A stretch of 64,000 nt of DNA from assembly GCA_902779055.1 (NCBI GenBank), contig CACZAD010000019.1, forward strand, positions 1 through 64,000, written 5' to 3'. The DNA comes from Fibrobacter succinogenes (lineage in GTDB: Bacteria > Fibrobacterota > Fibrobacteria > Fibrobacterales > Fibrobacteraceae). The notes under the pieces were generated by a model. The model was not told where the DNA came from, did not search any database, and saw only the letters and a program-made list of their open reading frames with translations. This document shows positions 47,801 through 58,712 of the stretch, piece by piece. Positions within the stretch are counted from its first letter, which is position 1; every line of letters starts with the position of its first letter. A program made the translations under genes and the position numbers.

Positions 47801-49531
47801 GACAACACGCCGTGCTTGGACTGCAACTTCAGCTTGTCCAAGAGCAGCACCCTTTCTTCTACAGGTTTGAACCACCTCTCTGGCTTTGAACTCGTGAATG
47901 GCCGTGCTACAATCTTGATTTCTTCTTCCTTGGTTTACCTCAAGAGCGAAGGCGGTACCGCAGCAACGTTCGTGATCGTTGGTCCAAGCTCTTCTCTCAC
48001 GAAGGCCTCTTATGGCAACATGCAGTTCCAGGAACCGCCGGTTCCGACTCCGCAGTTTGCTGATATCTATGACGTTCACGGTAAGAAGCCGGCAAGCCAA
48101 ATGAATGTTCCGACTCCGTATTTCAGTGTCGAACAGGAATACCTCGACGGTATTGGCGACTCCCTCGTGATCTACTACCATCGTGAATTCCACAAGGACT
48201 CCCTCCCGGATCAGATTGTGGTTCGCTGGTCTGAAGACGAAAAGGATTCTGTCCTCTTCACGCACGAAGAAATTGTTGCTGGCGCTAGCTGCGGTGATAC
48301 GAAGTGCTCTAATAGAATCTCGCTCTCGGGCAAGGAATTCTCCAAGGACGTTAAGACTTCTGGTTCTGGTACTGTGAAGTCCTGGGCTACTTACTGTCCG
48401 AAGTTCAAGGAAGACGGTACTTGCAGCTCTAAGCCTGTAACCAGCGCTTATGAAGGTGTCATTTACGACCGTATCGCTCCGATCATCGTCTCTGCTAGAA
48501 CAGAAACGGAATCTGGTGGTAGCGCAGTTGCTCGCTTGAAGGTGGAATTCTCTGAACCGGTGCAGAAGACTACTGCTGGTGTCGCTCAGGGCGATAACGT
48601 GTTCCTCTTCTACATCAACAACGGTAAGAATCCTCGCGCCGAAGAAAATATGCCGCTCGCAACTGGCTTCGCCATCCCGGAAAAGCTCAAGGTTGTTGAA
48701 TCCTGGCCGTATGACCAGAGTGGCGAATTCCCGCAGGCTGGTGACTACATCCACTTCAGAACCATCGGCGGCGAAGGCCTCATCATGGACCAGTCCGACT
48801 ACGCCGTTGCTCCGGGTGCTGATACTCTCCGCATTGCTGATGATGCTACTCACAACTGGAACGTCGCTCCTGGTTACGAACAGACTGACCGTCTGCCGTC
48901 TCCGTGGGTCTTGATTTCTGGTAAGGTTAGCTTCTACGTGGTCAGACTCCTCGACAAGTCCAGCACTCCGCTTAGCCAGGCTGAAATGGCCAAGCTCCCG
49001 GTCATTGACGTGTTCACCTTCGATGCCGACAAGGACGAAAAGGACTTCAACCAGGCTATCGAATTTGGTACCAACGGACTCAATGCCTACGGTTTTGCTC
49101 CGCATGGCTGGTACGTCAAGAGTGACCTTGGTGCTTTGATCGAATCTAAGGAAGAATACTCTCAGAAGCTGAGCGACAAGAAGGATCAGGTTTACCTTGA
49201 TTACGACGTTCAGTACTTCACGAACCTTGGTACGTATGTTGCCGGCAAGAAGGGCCGTATCTACTGCGATGACAAGAAGAACCAGGAAGTCAACCATCAG
49301 ACTTACTTCGATGGCAAGAACTGCGTAGACGTTCGTAGAAACTTCTACATCACCTGGAACTTGAAGTCTAACGAAGATCGCTTTGTGGGTGCAGGTGCTT
49401 ACATCGCTAAGATTAAGACCTTCTCGAAGCTCGGCGAATTCGGTAAGTTCAATACTGCCGACAAGACCGAAATGTGGGGTGTTCGCCACGGTGATGGCAA
49501 GAGTGCCGTCAAGATCAACGTTGGCAAATAA
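44816..49531 (+). CDS. Secreted fibro-slime domain protein
   Basis: 1571 residues from ATG 44816; the frame is open 13 codons further without an ATG. The signal peptide is VLSCVMLIAGAQNALA. The fibro-slime domain (TIGR02148) covers roughly residues 480-680; its core is FCFESHASFRFKKG...FRGDDDIWVFINDRLAVDLGG, with HLAAPGFVDLDKF, a PA14-like fold. The rest is beta-rich with many paired Cys and no recognised catalytic site. There is no type IX sorting tail. In Fibrobacter such proteins lie at the outer surface and some bind cellulose. Codon use is strongly biased and uniform, indicating high expression. A terminator follows. Confidence 0.9.
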   Translation: MKNRIKSLRLWVLSCVMLIAGAQNALAALSGCEGTVYLKLPDGWTTAYTVAGGQFIAFKKSTTYSSWYEISTSAIGGTNSAAEFFISSKLNDYGQAPAITPTVIDKGVQFETGKGFSCADFGKTTNELWIQPYPGNETKTYLRGEPPDVKYFYIFLPQNEAWKSATPVIVEDGNSRAMDIDAEHCGWYFRRYVDEELPASVLIKRDDDEDGTEAIGVNGAWETNPASPEAIPMDAMFNNLFEGQEALYFVADEEKALDLANNTAKGWDITRPDITGKCGYDLAALIYDTDASLHGAFTCNPDWSPGQTPAQAHANACYSASAKFQVASAGGEVPCIGVTKGMVEETLTKNAKGQKRMKLTAKGQTCFGSTPDAAFAAMFDYTEGINEEYCFNMTFTQAADGKYEFESDTYLSPGATVPGGFYPAEQEPEATMRLSPALPAAENKRKAEGPTFFCADYNNQTSSSPEGLRTVHPTHGVPMSDLICNGGGWDGGIDCEGYFQGGEEFKIEPGSIGQTLSKKLGVTWEGDGWGWACEQMAPVGWKFYETGSEDSTASLKEKNMKPDGSSRWTSGKSDATVLTGAGRNQHFCFESHASFRFKKGLKFSFRGDDDIWVFINDRLAVDLGGTHLAAPGFVDLDKFMPEGEVGFSYPIDIFFCDRRTTMSNVHIKTNMFIEQTTGISYTGKQDKEAYKNHDNVFKICYKESGGGSCAAAMGGSNGEKEYCGDEITAAGLNVAYELTTDPTASDPNAIVIKQSDFAANPIQANGGINVTDLVRPIINEDKLKDALPGGTYYLVIRIGSDFKAIKIQVKGNVGVANRDAVTVDDAGNYSLPYTFKSQAMASTAKDDGSVDPSQLVPLYIAAISDPCTTPSCTDPLVMQSAENTTYTLEASKKAAFFTVKDGVATPISATDQRTIGEGGIDTIYVTVPMNELDATEELVTVKVKGSTRVAEILFFAPKLVFVKSETSTETVTGDPDTEIKLKGSSYPLYVLALNGDNTPCLDCNFSLSKSSTLSSTGLNHLSGFELVNGRATILISSSLVYLKSEGGTAATFVIVGPSSSLTKASYGNMQFQEPPVPTPQFADIYDVHGKKPASQMNVPTPYFSVEQEYLDGIGDSLVIYYHREFHKDSLPDQIVVRWSEDEKDSVLFTHEEIVAGASCGDTKCSNRISLSGKEFSKDVKTSGSGTVKSWATYCPKFKEDGTCSSKPVTSAYEGVIYDRIAPIIVSARTETESGGSAVARLKVEFSEPVQKTTAGVAQGDNVFLFYINNGKNPRAEENMPLATGFAIPEKLKVVESWPYDQSGEFPQAGDYIHFRTIGGEGLIMDQSDYAVAPGADTLRIADDATHNWNVAPGYEQTDRLPSPWVLISGKVSFYVVRLLDKSSTPLSQAEMAKLPVIDVFTFDADKDEKDFNQAIEFGTNGLNAYGFAPHGWYVKSDLGALIESKEEYSQKLSDKKDQVYLDYDVQYFTNLGTYVAGKKGRIYCDDKKNQEVNHQTYFDGKNCVDVRRNFYITWNLKSNEDRFVGAGAYIAKIKTFSKLGEFGKFNTADKTEMWGVRHGDGKSAVKINVGK

Positions 49532-49550
49532 CCAACCGCTTTCATAAAGC

Positions 49551-49580
49551 TTAAAGGCCTCCCGAAAGGGAGGCTTTTTT
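49551..49580 (+). terminator. Terminator of the fibro-slime gene
   Basis: GCCTCCC-GAAA-GGGAGGC followed by six T. Confidence 0.88.
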
Positions 49581-49615
49581 GTACGTTGTTCAATGCCTTT
49601 TACTATATTTAGGGT

Positions 49616-50017
49616 ATGCGAAAGATTTTAATTGCAGCTTCTTTATGCGCTTTGGCTTATGCCGGATCGCCCACCGACTTGGATTCTCTTTTCCGCGGTA
49701 ACGAGTACAAGCCCGCACTCAGCGCTTCGCTCCGCGATACGACGAGCAATTCGTCTGTACCGGCCAAGGTGTCGAATAAGAACGACAAGGCTGACGGTTA
49801 CTATGTGCTCCAGTTTGAAGCTGTTGGTGATTTCGATGCCGCTCAAAGACGCAAGGCCCAGCTTTCTGCAAGTACGGGTTATTCCATTCAGGTTGTCTTT
49901 GATACGCCGTTCTACAAGCTTCGTGGCGGTGGATGGACCAAGCGCAAGGTCGCTGAAGACAAGGCCCGCGAACTCTCGGCTTATAACATCAACGCATTTG
50001 TCGTAAAACTCCGCTAA
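49616..50017 (+). CDS. Small exported SPOR-domain protein
   Basis: 133 residues. The signal peptide is KILIAASLCALAYAGS. Residues about 61-133 are a SPOR domain (YYVLQFEAVGDFDAAQRRKAQL...FYKLRGGGWTKRKVAEDKARELS...AFVVKL), which binds denuded glycan strands of septal peptidoglycan in known cases. The short linker between is Ser/Thr-rich. A division or cell-wall role is likely. It has its own start region after the fibro-slime terminator. Confidence 0.85.
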   Translation: MRKILIAASLCALAYAGSPTDLDSLFRGNEYKPALSASLRDTTSNSSVPAKVSNKNDKADGYYVLQFEAVGDFDAAQRRKAQLSASTGYSIQVVFDTPFYKLRGGGWTKRKVAEDKARELSAYNINAFVVKLR

Positions 50018-50044
50018 AGAGCATTTCGCGGTCCAGCAGACCGC

Positions 50045-50440
50045 CCGCTCTGTCACCCCGCACGCAATGTCATCCCGGACTCCGTTCCGGGATCACCTTA
50101 CGCAGTTACTTCTGCTGTCACCCCGGATTCATTGCGCAAGCGCAAGGCCCTTCGGCTCAGCTATGTCAAAGATCAAAAATCTTTGACGCAGCGTTCGCCT
50201 CGTTTGCCTTTCCGGGGTCGCCTTATACATTCTCTTTACACAGTAAAAAGGTGATGCCGGCACACGGCCGGCATGACATGCTATACCCTCTTGCTGTCAC
50301 CCCGCACGGTCATCCTCGACCGTCAGGGAGGGGATCCATTATTTCTTGTACTCGCATTTGCGGGATCACCTTACGCAGTTACTTCTGCTGTCACCCCGGA
50401 TTCATTCCGGGGTCACCTTATTCAGTCGCCTTACACGGTT
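50045..50440. repeat. Large cluster of palindromic repeats, one with a 90-bp loop insertion
   Basis: At least five units, including TGTCATCCCGGACTCCGTTCCGGGATCACC (50069) and TGTCACCCCGGATTCATTCCGGGGTCACC (50391). At 50115-50222 the two arms CACCCCGGATTCATT and TCCGGGGTCGCC are separated by about 90 bases with internal hairpins (GCGCAAGCGC; TGTCAAAGAT...ATCTTTGACG). No gene lies in 50018-50443. Confidence 0.85.
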
Positions 50441-50443
50441 TAC

Positions 50444-53400
50444 CTACAGCAGTCCTAGTGTCTGCTTAATGCCGTGTTCGTCCTGCTTTAAAAGCGCACG
50501 TTCCTCGGGCGAAACAAAGCACATTTTACGTTCGCAATCCGGGCGCATCGAACGGTCTCTTGCCTTCACCTGCTTGTTCTCGAGCGAATAAAAGAACGGC
50601 CCCGTCTTGATGAACAACTTTTTATGCAGCGCCTGCTTGATGGCTCCCGTCAAAAGCACCTTTGTTTCGGCATCGGCGTTATCGACATGGTGCAATTCCC
50701 AAATCCTCTGTAACAACAGTTCTCCATGGAGCGGGGACTCGTTGTCTACATAAAACTTCATCTGTTCCATCAGGACTTCTGCCGGAATCTTCTGGATCGG
50801 CAAATCGTTTGCCGGGTCTACAGCGGGGTGTTCCACGGTATACGGCTCAACTTCGGGGGCATTGCTTACTGCAATTTCGTCGAGAGGCGTGTCTTCTTCC
50901 GGTGGTGGTGCGACACTTTGTTCGATGGCGATCGTCGTGATGAGGTTCTCTTTTTCATCGGCATTTGCGATGCTCCAGAGCGGGAACCACATATTCAGAA
51001 TCTTCCAGCCAGCCCTTGAAAGTGCGTTCGGACGGACGTATTCACGGTCTTCGACAGACTCGTTGTATTTCCCGTAGTTGCAGTCGCATTCGATGACTGC
51101 GAGAGAACGCTTGGAATTGTTGGCGTCTACGACGACCGGTCCAAGTGCAATGCCGTTTGGCAAAGTGTAATCCCTGAACGGGATGTTTTCTTTTTCGAGA
51201 ACTTCTTTAATTTGTCTGTTGAATACGGATTCGTTGGCGATTTCGCTGTTGGTGCCGCTTACGGATTCTGTATCCTTGGCCTTCAACGCCTTGACCCAGT
51301 CGACAAAGGGGCCTGCCTTGGCTTCTGAAAGCTTTCGTGAATCTTCATTGTCGATGTACAAGGCTAGCTTTTGCTTTGCGAGCGTTGTGCAGATCGATAG
51401 CTTGCGATGCCCAGCAGAGCCGGTAGCGAAGTCGATGTCTCCGCAAACAAAGATGACGTCACGGAACAGGTCGATGGCGCGTTCAATGGTTTTAACGTAG
51501 AATTTGTTCTGCAAGGTTCCTTGCGTAAAGAACTTCGACGATGCCGGATACTTCTGGAGAAGCTTCTGGATCTCGTTTTCGATAGTAGCGCAATGCGCCG
51601 GGTTGAATGCGACGATGCCAAGCGTCTGGCTTGGATTCTTGATGGCGTGCTGTACCGCTTTTTCGGCAATGGTCAGGATTTTGTCGTAGACAATCTTGAC
51701 GGTTTGCGGGTTCTCTTTTGAAGTTGTCGAGTTGGGGTACTGCGCAATTTCGTTGTCGTAAATCTTGCTGTTCGCAAAACTGAAAAGTGCTGGGTCGGCA
51801 TATTGAGTCGTGAAGCCGATGAGCGTTGTGCCAATGCCCTTGCGGAGTGCGGCCGAGAGGACGCTATCCTTGAAGAATATGGACTGCGAAGAAATGTCCA
51901 TATTGCAGGCGTCTGTCGAAATCTTTTCGAGCGAGGGGGCGCAGGAATTGCCGAACAGGATTGTCCTTTTGGTGTTGATGATTCCTGGCATGGCTTCGGC
52001 AATACTTGTGCAATCGGCGTCCAAAAAGAGCGTCACGTCAAAGGCGCTTGGCTCCAATTCGTAGGATTGCGACAAAGTAATGCTCTGCAACAAGGCGGGC
52101 TTTTTCTCGACGAGTTCATGGGCTGTGCGGAAGTTGGCGTTGCAGAACTGGTCCAAAAGCGTCTTGTATTGACTGCCTTTTTGCTTGCGCTGTTTTGCGG
52201 AACTGCCGAACAGTTCCGGACAGTTGGCCGTTGCCGTCTGCATCTGGCTATTTGTCCAGGCACGTGCAAATGCCGTTGCGATTTCCTGATTGGCGTTCTT
52301 GGCATCCTTGACGAATTGCGTAAGGCATTCGCAGGGCGAGTCGCTGACATTGTCCATCTGTTCGCAAAGTTCCAGATAAATGTCCTGCTCCTTCCAGTGC
52401 TTTGCCCAACCGTCAATCTTCTTTATCCATAAGTCCATGTCGAGCGATTCGAGCGGTTCACTCAGGTTGAGCGACTTGCCGATGCTCTCAAGATCCTGTT
52501 GCAGCTGCTTGATGCTGGACTGCAAAACGTCCTGCTTGGTTGCCAAGGGCTTGAACAGGTGCCATTGCGCAAGGATGTGGATCAGATGGTCTATCAGGTC
52601 GTTGTTCTTGTTGCGCGAACGGAAGGCGTAGTAATGCTGGATCTTGTTTGCGAGTTCCTTCCAGTCCGTTTTTTCGAACTTCCAGTCCCTGCCAAAAAGT
52701 CTTGTGGCCAGCACCGAAGAATCCTTGTATTTGCGCCTGTGTTCCTGGATTTCGATCAGCTCGTTGATCTTTTCGACAAGCATTTCGTCGGAGGTGATGC
52801 TCTTTGGATTCCTGAACACGGAGAGCATGAGACGCTTGGGTCTGCGGTAACGGTCCGAAAGCCCCTTGAGGGCTGAACCGAGGCTTTCTACAAATTCATT
52901 TCGTGCAGCAAGGACGTTGGTCTCGATGGCATCGTCGGTGAATACATCGGAACCTTTGCGACGGTAGCTAGACCAGCGTTCGCCCGAACTGGGTAAGTCC
53001 ATCAAGTCATCCTGATAGGCGATCCAGCCGTTGGAGTGGAGATCCCAATCTTCAAAGCCGGGCATGTCGTTGTCGAAATACTTCTTGAAGGTGTTCGTCA
53101 AATCGAGAATGTCGGACAGCTTGAAACCTTCCGGAAAAAGCTTGGACTTGCGGACGCTTTCGACGACGGGCTTGATGATTTCGATCAGGCTGTTGGCGCG
53201 CTCCAGGTCTTCGCCAATCGTGTTCTTTCGGTCCATCGAAATGGCGGGCAGCTTGACGCCTTGGAAGGCGTTGTAAATTTCGATCCCGTTCTCGTTGAAG
53301 AACAGGTGGGCTATCTGTTCAAGGCTTGCTTGAATGGATTTGAACTTTGTAAAACGTAATTGTTCGACGTTCTTGAACAGGTCGCTCGAAAACTTGGTCT

Positions 53401-54532
53401 TGATGTGCTTCAGCTTCGCAATTTCGTCCAGGAGTTCCGTAAGCCTCACTCCGCTCGGCTTGAGCGGAAGGTTCACGGAATCGTAATACGAAACGAGTTT
53501 TTCGCGGCTTTCGTTCAGCTTCGGCAAAAGCTCACTGCGGTCGGGACCCTGGAACGAACGGAATTCCGGCTTCCAGGCGTTTTCGAAGTTCTGTTTGGTG
53601 ATGGCACGGCGGCTAATGACACAGACCTTTTTCTTTTGCTGGAGCAAGTCGGCAACGATGTTTACGGCCACCTTGGCTTTTTCGGCTCCGGGAAGCGTCT
53701 GGATCGCGTATGCTGTTGTGCAGTTCAGGGCGTCGACGGTCGCCTTGTTCGTTTGCGAATCCGTGACGTAGGGGAAGTAATGGTCTGCCGGATTAAAGAC
53801 GTGGTCGTACGGAGTTTCTTCAAAAAGCGAAGATTGCGTTGCGAATCCGTCGTTTCCGATGGTCGCTGTGAAAAAATCGTTGTTCGCGACTTTGGCGGTA
53901 CTCCAGTTGCCGTAGGCAAGGTTCTTCTTGAGTAGAAGGCGGTTCGTGCTGTAGAACGTGATGCAGTAGCCGTTGCGTGTGAACTTCCAGTCGTTTTTTG
54001 GGGCAATTTTTTTTTCGAGCGTGTCAAGGAACTTTTTAATGGCGAAGTTCCCGTTCTTGTAAAAGTCTGCTGCGACGGGGAAGCGGATGCTCGTGTCGAG
54101 CGTCGGAAGTGCAATGTTTTCGATGGGGGCACGAGTGGAAATTGCCACCGTGTCGCTCTTTTCGTCGTAGACCAGCGGAATGAGGAGTGCTGGCGCTAAG
54201 GATTTTTCGCCCCACTTGATGAACCCCATGGCCATGTACAGGTCCTGGTTGCAAAAGTCTTCGGATTTTGCCTTGAGAACCCTGCGGAATTTCGCCAAGT
54301 CGGCGTTTTGATGCTCTTCGTCGTACTTTTCCGAAACAGGGAAAAAGGAGGCGAGGGCGCGTGGGGTCGTCTCGTCTTGCCACGTTTCAAAAAACAGGTC
54401 GGCATTCCCTAAAAGAAGTGGGGACTGGAACTGTTTTTTTTGCGAGAAGCAAAGCAAAAGGTCTCTATTTTCAAAGGTTGCGGCTTCTTCGCGGATCTTT
54501 TCTATGGTAGCAGACATTGACGTTGAGGTCAT
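50444..54532 (-). CDS. COG1112-like superfamily I helicase/nuclease with all catalytic motifs degenerate
   Basis: 1362 residues from ATG 54532 (ATG 54517 also fits). The order is DUF4011-like N-terminus (LYMAMGFIKWGEKSLAPALLIPL), helicase region, nuclease-like domain, DUF3320-like C-terminus (ESPLHGELLLQRIWELH). Each motif is eroded: Walker A is TLPGAEKA where GPPGTGKS is expected; Walker B is LFLDADC for FDEAS; motif III has FGNSCAPSL for GDPKQLPP; motif VI is CTTLAKQKL for AVTRARRR; the nuclease has LGPVVVDA...IECDC for IDLAVVDP...IECDG. Yet the frame is open throughout with normal codon use. It is probably a structural or regulatory protein derived from the helicase. Related helicases occur in antiviral systems. 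Confidence 0.75.
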   Translation of the reverse strand: MTSTSMSATIEKIREEAATFENRDLLLCFSQKKQFQSPLLLGNADLFFETWQDETTPRALASFFPVSEKYDEEHQNADLAKFRRVLKAKSEDFCNQDLYMAMGFIKWGEKSLAPALLIPLVYDEKSDTVAISTRAPIENIALPTLDTSIRFPVAADFYKNGNFAIKKFLDTLEKKIAPKNDWKFTRNGYCITFYSTNRLLLKKNLAYGNWSTAKVANNDFFTATIGNDGFATQSSLFEETPYDHVFNPADHYFPYVTDSQTNKATVDALNCTTAYAIQTLPGAEKAKVAVNIVADLLQQKKKVCVISRRAITKQNFENAWKPEFRSFQGPDRSELLPKLNESREKLVSYYDSVNLPLKPSGVRLTELLDEIAKLKHIKTKFSSDLFKNVEQLRFTKFKSIQASLEQIAHLFFNENGIEIYNAFQGVKLPAISMDRKNTIGEDLERANSLIEIIKPVVESVRKSKLFPEGFKLSDILDLTNTFKKYFDNDMPGFEDWDLHSNGWIAYQDDLMDLPSSGERWSSYRRKGSDVFTDDAIETNVLAARNEFVESLGSALKGLSDRYRRPKRLMLSVFRNPKSITSDEMLVEKINELIEIQEHRRKYKDSSVLATRLFGRDWKFEKTDWKELANKIQHYYAFRSRNKNNDLIDHLIHILAQWHLFKPLATKQDVLQSSIKQLQQDLESIGKSLNLSEPLESLDMDLWIKKIDGWAKHWKEQDIYLELCEQMDNVSDSPCECLTQFVKDAKNANQEIATAFARAWTNSQMQTATANCPELFGSSAKQRKQKGSQYKTLLDQFCNANFRTAHELVEKKPALLQSITLSQSYELEPSAFDVTLFLDADCTSIAEAMPGIINTKRTILFGNSCAPSLEKISTDACNMDISSQSIFFKDSVLSAALRKGIGTTLIGFTTQYADPALFSFANSKIYDNEIAQYPNSTTSKENPQTVKIVYDKILTIAEKAVQHAIKNPSQTLGIVAFNPAHCATIENEIQKLLQKYPASSKFFTQGTLQNKFYVKTIERAIDLFRDVIFVCGDIDFATGSAGHRKLSICTTLAKQKLALYIDNEDSRKLSEAKAGPFVDWVKALKAKDTESVSGTNSEIANESVFNRQIKEVLEKENIPFRDYTLPNGIALGPVVVDANNSKRSLAVIECDCNYGKYNESVEDREYVRPNALSRAGWKILNMWFPLWSIANADEKENLITTIAIEQSVAPPPEEDTPLDEIAVSNAPEVEPYTVEHPAVDPANDLPIQKIPAEVLMEQMKFYVDNESPLHGELLLQRIWELHHVDNADAETKVLLTGAIKQALHKKLFIKTGPFFYSLENKQVKARDRSMRPDCERKMCFVSPEERALLKQDEHGIKQTLGLL

Positions 54533-54696
54533 ACCACGAATATAAATTTTTTTTTGCAATGCGTCTTTGTTTTTTGCTTCGACGAACCGAAAACGAAAAA
54601 ATTTTATGCGGGACAAAAATATAAAAACAGTTTTTTGTGCTTTGTCTGCCTAGCACTCTTTTGCTATATTTGACTTCGTTCGATAAAGGGGGCGCT

Positions 54697-55629
54697 ATGC
54701 TCAAGTATTACAAGATCGAATCCGGTCGTCTCTCTGTAGCTCCGAGCGAGGAAGCTGCTGATATTGTAATGATGGGTTCTCTAAGCCAGGAACAGCGTAG
54801 CGTTCTTGTTAAGGAATATGAAATTACCGAACATACGATTGCATCAGCATTCGACTCCGACGAACTTTCCCGTATCGAATACGACGATGATTTTACGACC
54901 ATCGTGTTTAAGAAGCCCAAGAATTATTCGGCCGAAGACAATTTCCAGTTCCGCGTGGAATCTTTTGGCATCTTCATTTTCAAGGACTGGGTGCTGCTCC
55001 TTACGGACAGCGACATCCCGGTGATGGATGAACGCAAGTTCTCGAAAATCGACAGCTTGAATACGTTTGTGCTCCGCGTGCTGAGCTTTGCTATTGCACA
55101 CTTCAATGAACATTTGAAGATCATCAACCGCATCAACGATGACTTGGAACTCCGCCTCAATACGTCGATGGAGAACAAGTACTTGCTCTCGATGTTCAGC
55201 TTGAACAAGGGCTTGATTTACTACGTGAGCGCCTTGAACAGTAACGATACGTTGCTCCGCAAGCTCCAGCTTGGCCGCAGCCTCAACTGGACCGAAGCGG
55301 AACGCGAACTCTTGGAAGATATTCAGATTGAAAACGGGCAGAGCTTGCAACAGGCAAACATCTACGCCAACATTTTGACGTCCATGATGGATGCGCGTGC
55401 AAGCGTGATCAACAACAACGTGAACCAGTTGATGAAGAACCTCACTATCGTGACGATTTCTATCTCGCTCCCGACGTTCTTCGCAAGCTTGTTCGGAATG
55501 AACGTGAAGCTTCCGTTTGGCATGAACGGCGATGCGACTGTCGGTTCGCCGGTGGCCTTCTGGATCATCATCGCCATCTGCTTCCTCTCTGTGTTTGTAT
55601 TCCTGGCCGTCTGGATGCGCAAGAAATAA
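54697..55629 (+). CDS. corA: CorA-family magnesium/metal transporter
   Basis: 310 residues from ATG 54697 after AAAGGGGGCGCT; an upstream in-frame ATG at 54637 lies in the promoter region. The cytosolic domain comes first, then a long helix (ILTSMMDARASVINNNVNQLMKNL) and two C-terminal membrane helices. The signature GMN is in ASLFGMNVKLPFG near residue 268. It forms a pentameric channel for Mg2+ (or Co2+/Ni2+). It is divergent from the degenerate helicase gene. Confidence 0.93.
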   Translation: MLKYYKIESGRLSVAPSEEAADIVMMGSLSQEQRSVLVKEYEITEHTIASAFDSDELSRIEYDDDFTTIVFKKPKNYSAEDNFQFRVESFGIFIFKDWVLLLTDSDIPVMDERKFSKIDSLNTFVLRVLSFAIAHFNEHLKIINRINDDLELRLNTSMENKYLLSMFSLNKGLIYYVSALNSNDTLLRKLQLGRSLNWTEAERELLEDIQIENGQSLQQANIYANILTSMMDARASVINNNVNQLMKNLTIVTISISLPTFFASLFGMNVKLPFGMNGDATVGSPVAFWIIIAICFLSVFVFLAVWMRKK

Positions 55630-55667
55630 TCTGCGCTTTGCACAAGTTTCAAGTTAATAGCTATTAG

Positions 55668-55698
55668 AAAACGCGACCGTTATGGCCGCGTTTTTTAA
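55668..55698 (+). terminator. Terminator of corA
   Basis: AAAACGCG-ACCGTTATGGC-CGCGTTTTTT; may also serve the convergent gene. Confidence 0.7.
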
Positions 55699-55737
55699 TG
55701 TAACTGAATCCATCGCAGTAAACTGTTCAGGAAGATA

Positions 55738-55770
55738 AATAACTTCCTACTGTCTACTTCCTACTGCGGC
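55738..55770. repeat. CTTCCTAC-type short repeat
   Basis: AACTTCCTACTGTCTACTTCC followed by TACTGCGG just after the polyprenyl synthase stop; same string as at 19068 and 19546. Confidence 0.55.
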
Positions 55771-55779
55771 GTAGCCGCC

Positions 55780-56784
55780 TTAGTTTCCGCGTTCGCTCAT
55801 ACTTGCGACCATCGCCACGATTTCATCCGTAAAGGTACTCTTGGGGAACTTGTCGGCGATAGCCAAAGCCTGTTCCAGATGTTCCTGGGCTTCGGCCTTG
55901 GCCTTGGCGAGGCTGTTCTTTTCGTTCAAGCGCTTGAGGATCTTTTCGGGAACGCCTTCTTCAGAAGCCTTTGCAATAAAGCCTTCCATTTCGGTGCGTT
56001 CTTCGGCACTGCAGTCTTCGAAGTAGTAAAGCAACGGAAGCGTGATAAGTCCATTGGAAAGGTCGGTAAACTTGGCCTTGTCCAAGTTCACGGAACCGTA
56101 ACCGTAATCGAGCAGGTCGTCGATGATCTGGAAGGCGATGCCAAAGTGAGTTCCCATCTTGGCGCATTCATCGACCATTGCCTTGTCAAAGCCTGCCAAA
56201 ATGCCACCGATGCGTGCTGCTGCATCGATGAGGGCTGCGGTCTTGCCGTCGATGATTTCGTTATAGGCCTTTCTCGAAAGTCCCATGTCACCGCTGTGGT
56301 CCAGTTCCTGGATTTCGCCAATGATGAGCTTGTCTGCAGCATCCGAGATGATCACGGGGATGTTGCGGGCTTCTTCGTCAATGACGCAGCGCATGGACTG
56401 CGAAAGTACATAGTCGCCAATCAATACGGCCACTTGCGTACCCCATTCGCGGTGGGCTGTCTTTTGCCCGCGGCGGACGTCCGTGCCATCGATAATGTCG
56501 TCATGCACGAGGCTAGCGAGGTGCAGAAGTTCTACGGCTGCGCAGGCGTGTGCAACACGGTCAATGTCCGGTTTTTGAGCACCGCAGTTTGCAAGCAGGC
56601 AAAGGAGCGTAGAACGAATGCGTTTGCCCTTGCGGCTAAATAGCGTTACAAGGCGGTCACTAATCCCAGCGGGGGCGTTCTTGGCCACCTGCATAATGAC
56701 TTGTTCCGTCTTGTCAAGCTCGACTTTTACCAAGTCGCGAGCCTGTGATAGAACAGCTTTGAAGTCGGCTTTCGTCGGACTCAT
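55780..56784 (-). CDS. ispB: Polyprenyl diphosphate synthase (octaprenyl/IspB-like)
   Basis: 334 residues. The first Asp-rich motif LVHDDIIDGTDVRRGQ near residue 82 and the second FQIIDDLLDYG near 212 are complete. The length fits long-chain all-trans synthases, which make the side chain of menaquinone. The ATG abuts the gyrB stop (TAAATG), so it is translated from the gyrB message. Together with ispH and mqnC in this window it fits an isoprenoid-menaquinone supply. The exact chain length cannot be read from sequence. Confidence 0.88.
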   Translation of the reverse strand: MSPTKADFKAVLSQARDLVKVELDKTEQVIMQVAKNAPAGISDRLVTLFSRKGKRIRSTLLCLLANCGAQKPDIDRVAHACAAVELLHLASLVHDDIIDGTDVRRGQKTAHREWGTQVAVLIGDYVLSQSMRCVIDEEARNIPVIISDAADKLIIGEIQELDHSGDMGLSRKAYNEIIDGKTAALIDAAARIGGILAGFDKAMVDECAKMGTHFGIAFQIIDDLLDYGYGSVNLDKAKFTDLSNGLITLPLLYYFEDCSAEERTEMEGFIAKASEEGVPEKILKRLNEKNSLAKAKAEAQEHLEQALAIADKFPKSTFTDEIVAMVASMSERGN

Positions 56785-58698
<1,914 letters not shown>

Positions 58699-58712
58699 CT
58701 ATTAAAACCCTC

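Noticed and set aside
44843..49489. A 1548-codon open frame antisense to the fibro-slime gene
   Set aside because: It is the mirror of strong codon bias in the real gene: few codons whose complement is a stop are used. The translation is rich in Arg, Val, Ser and His without domains, and the plus-strand protein has a signal peptide and a recognised domain.
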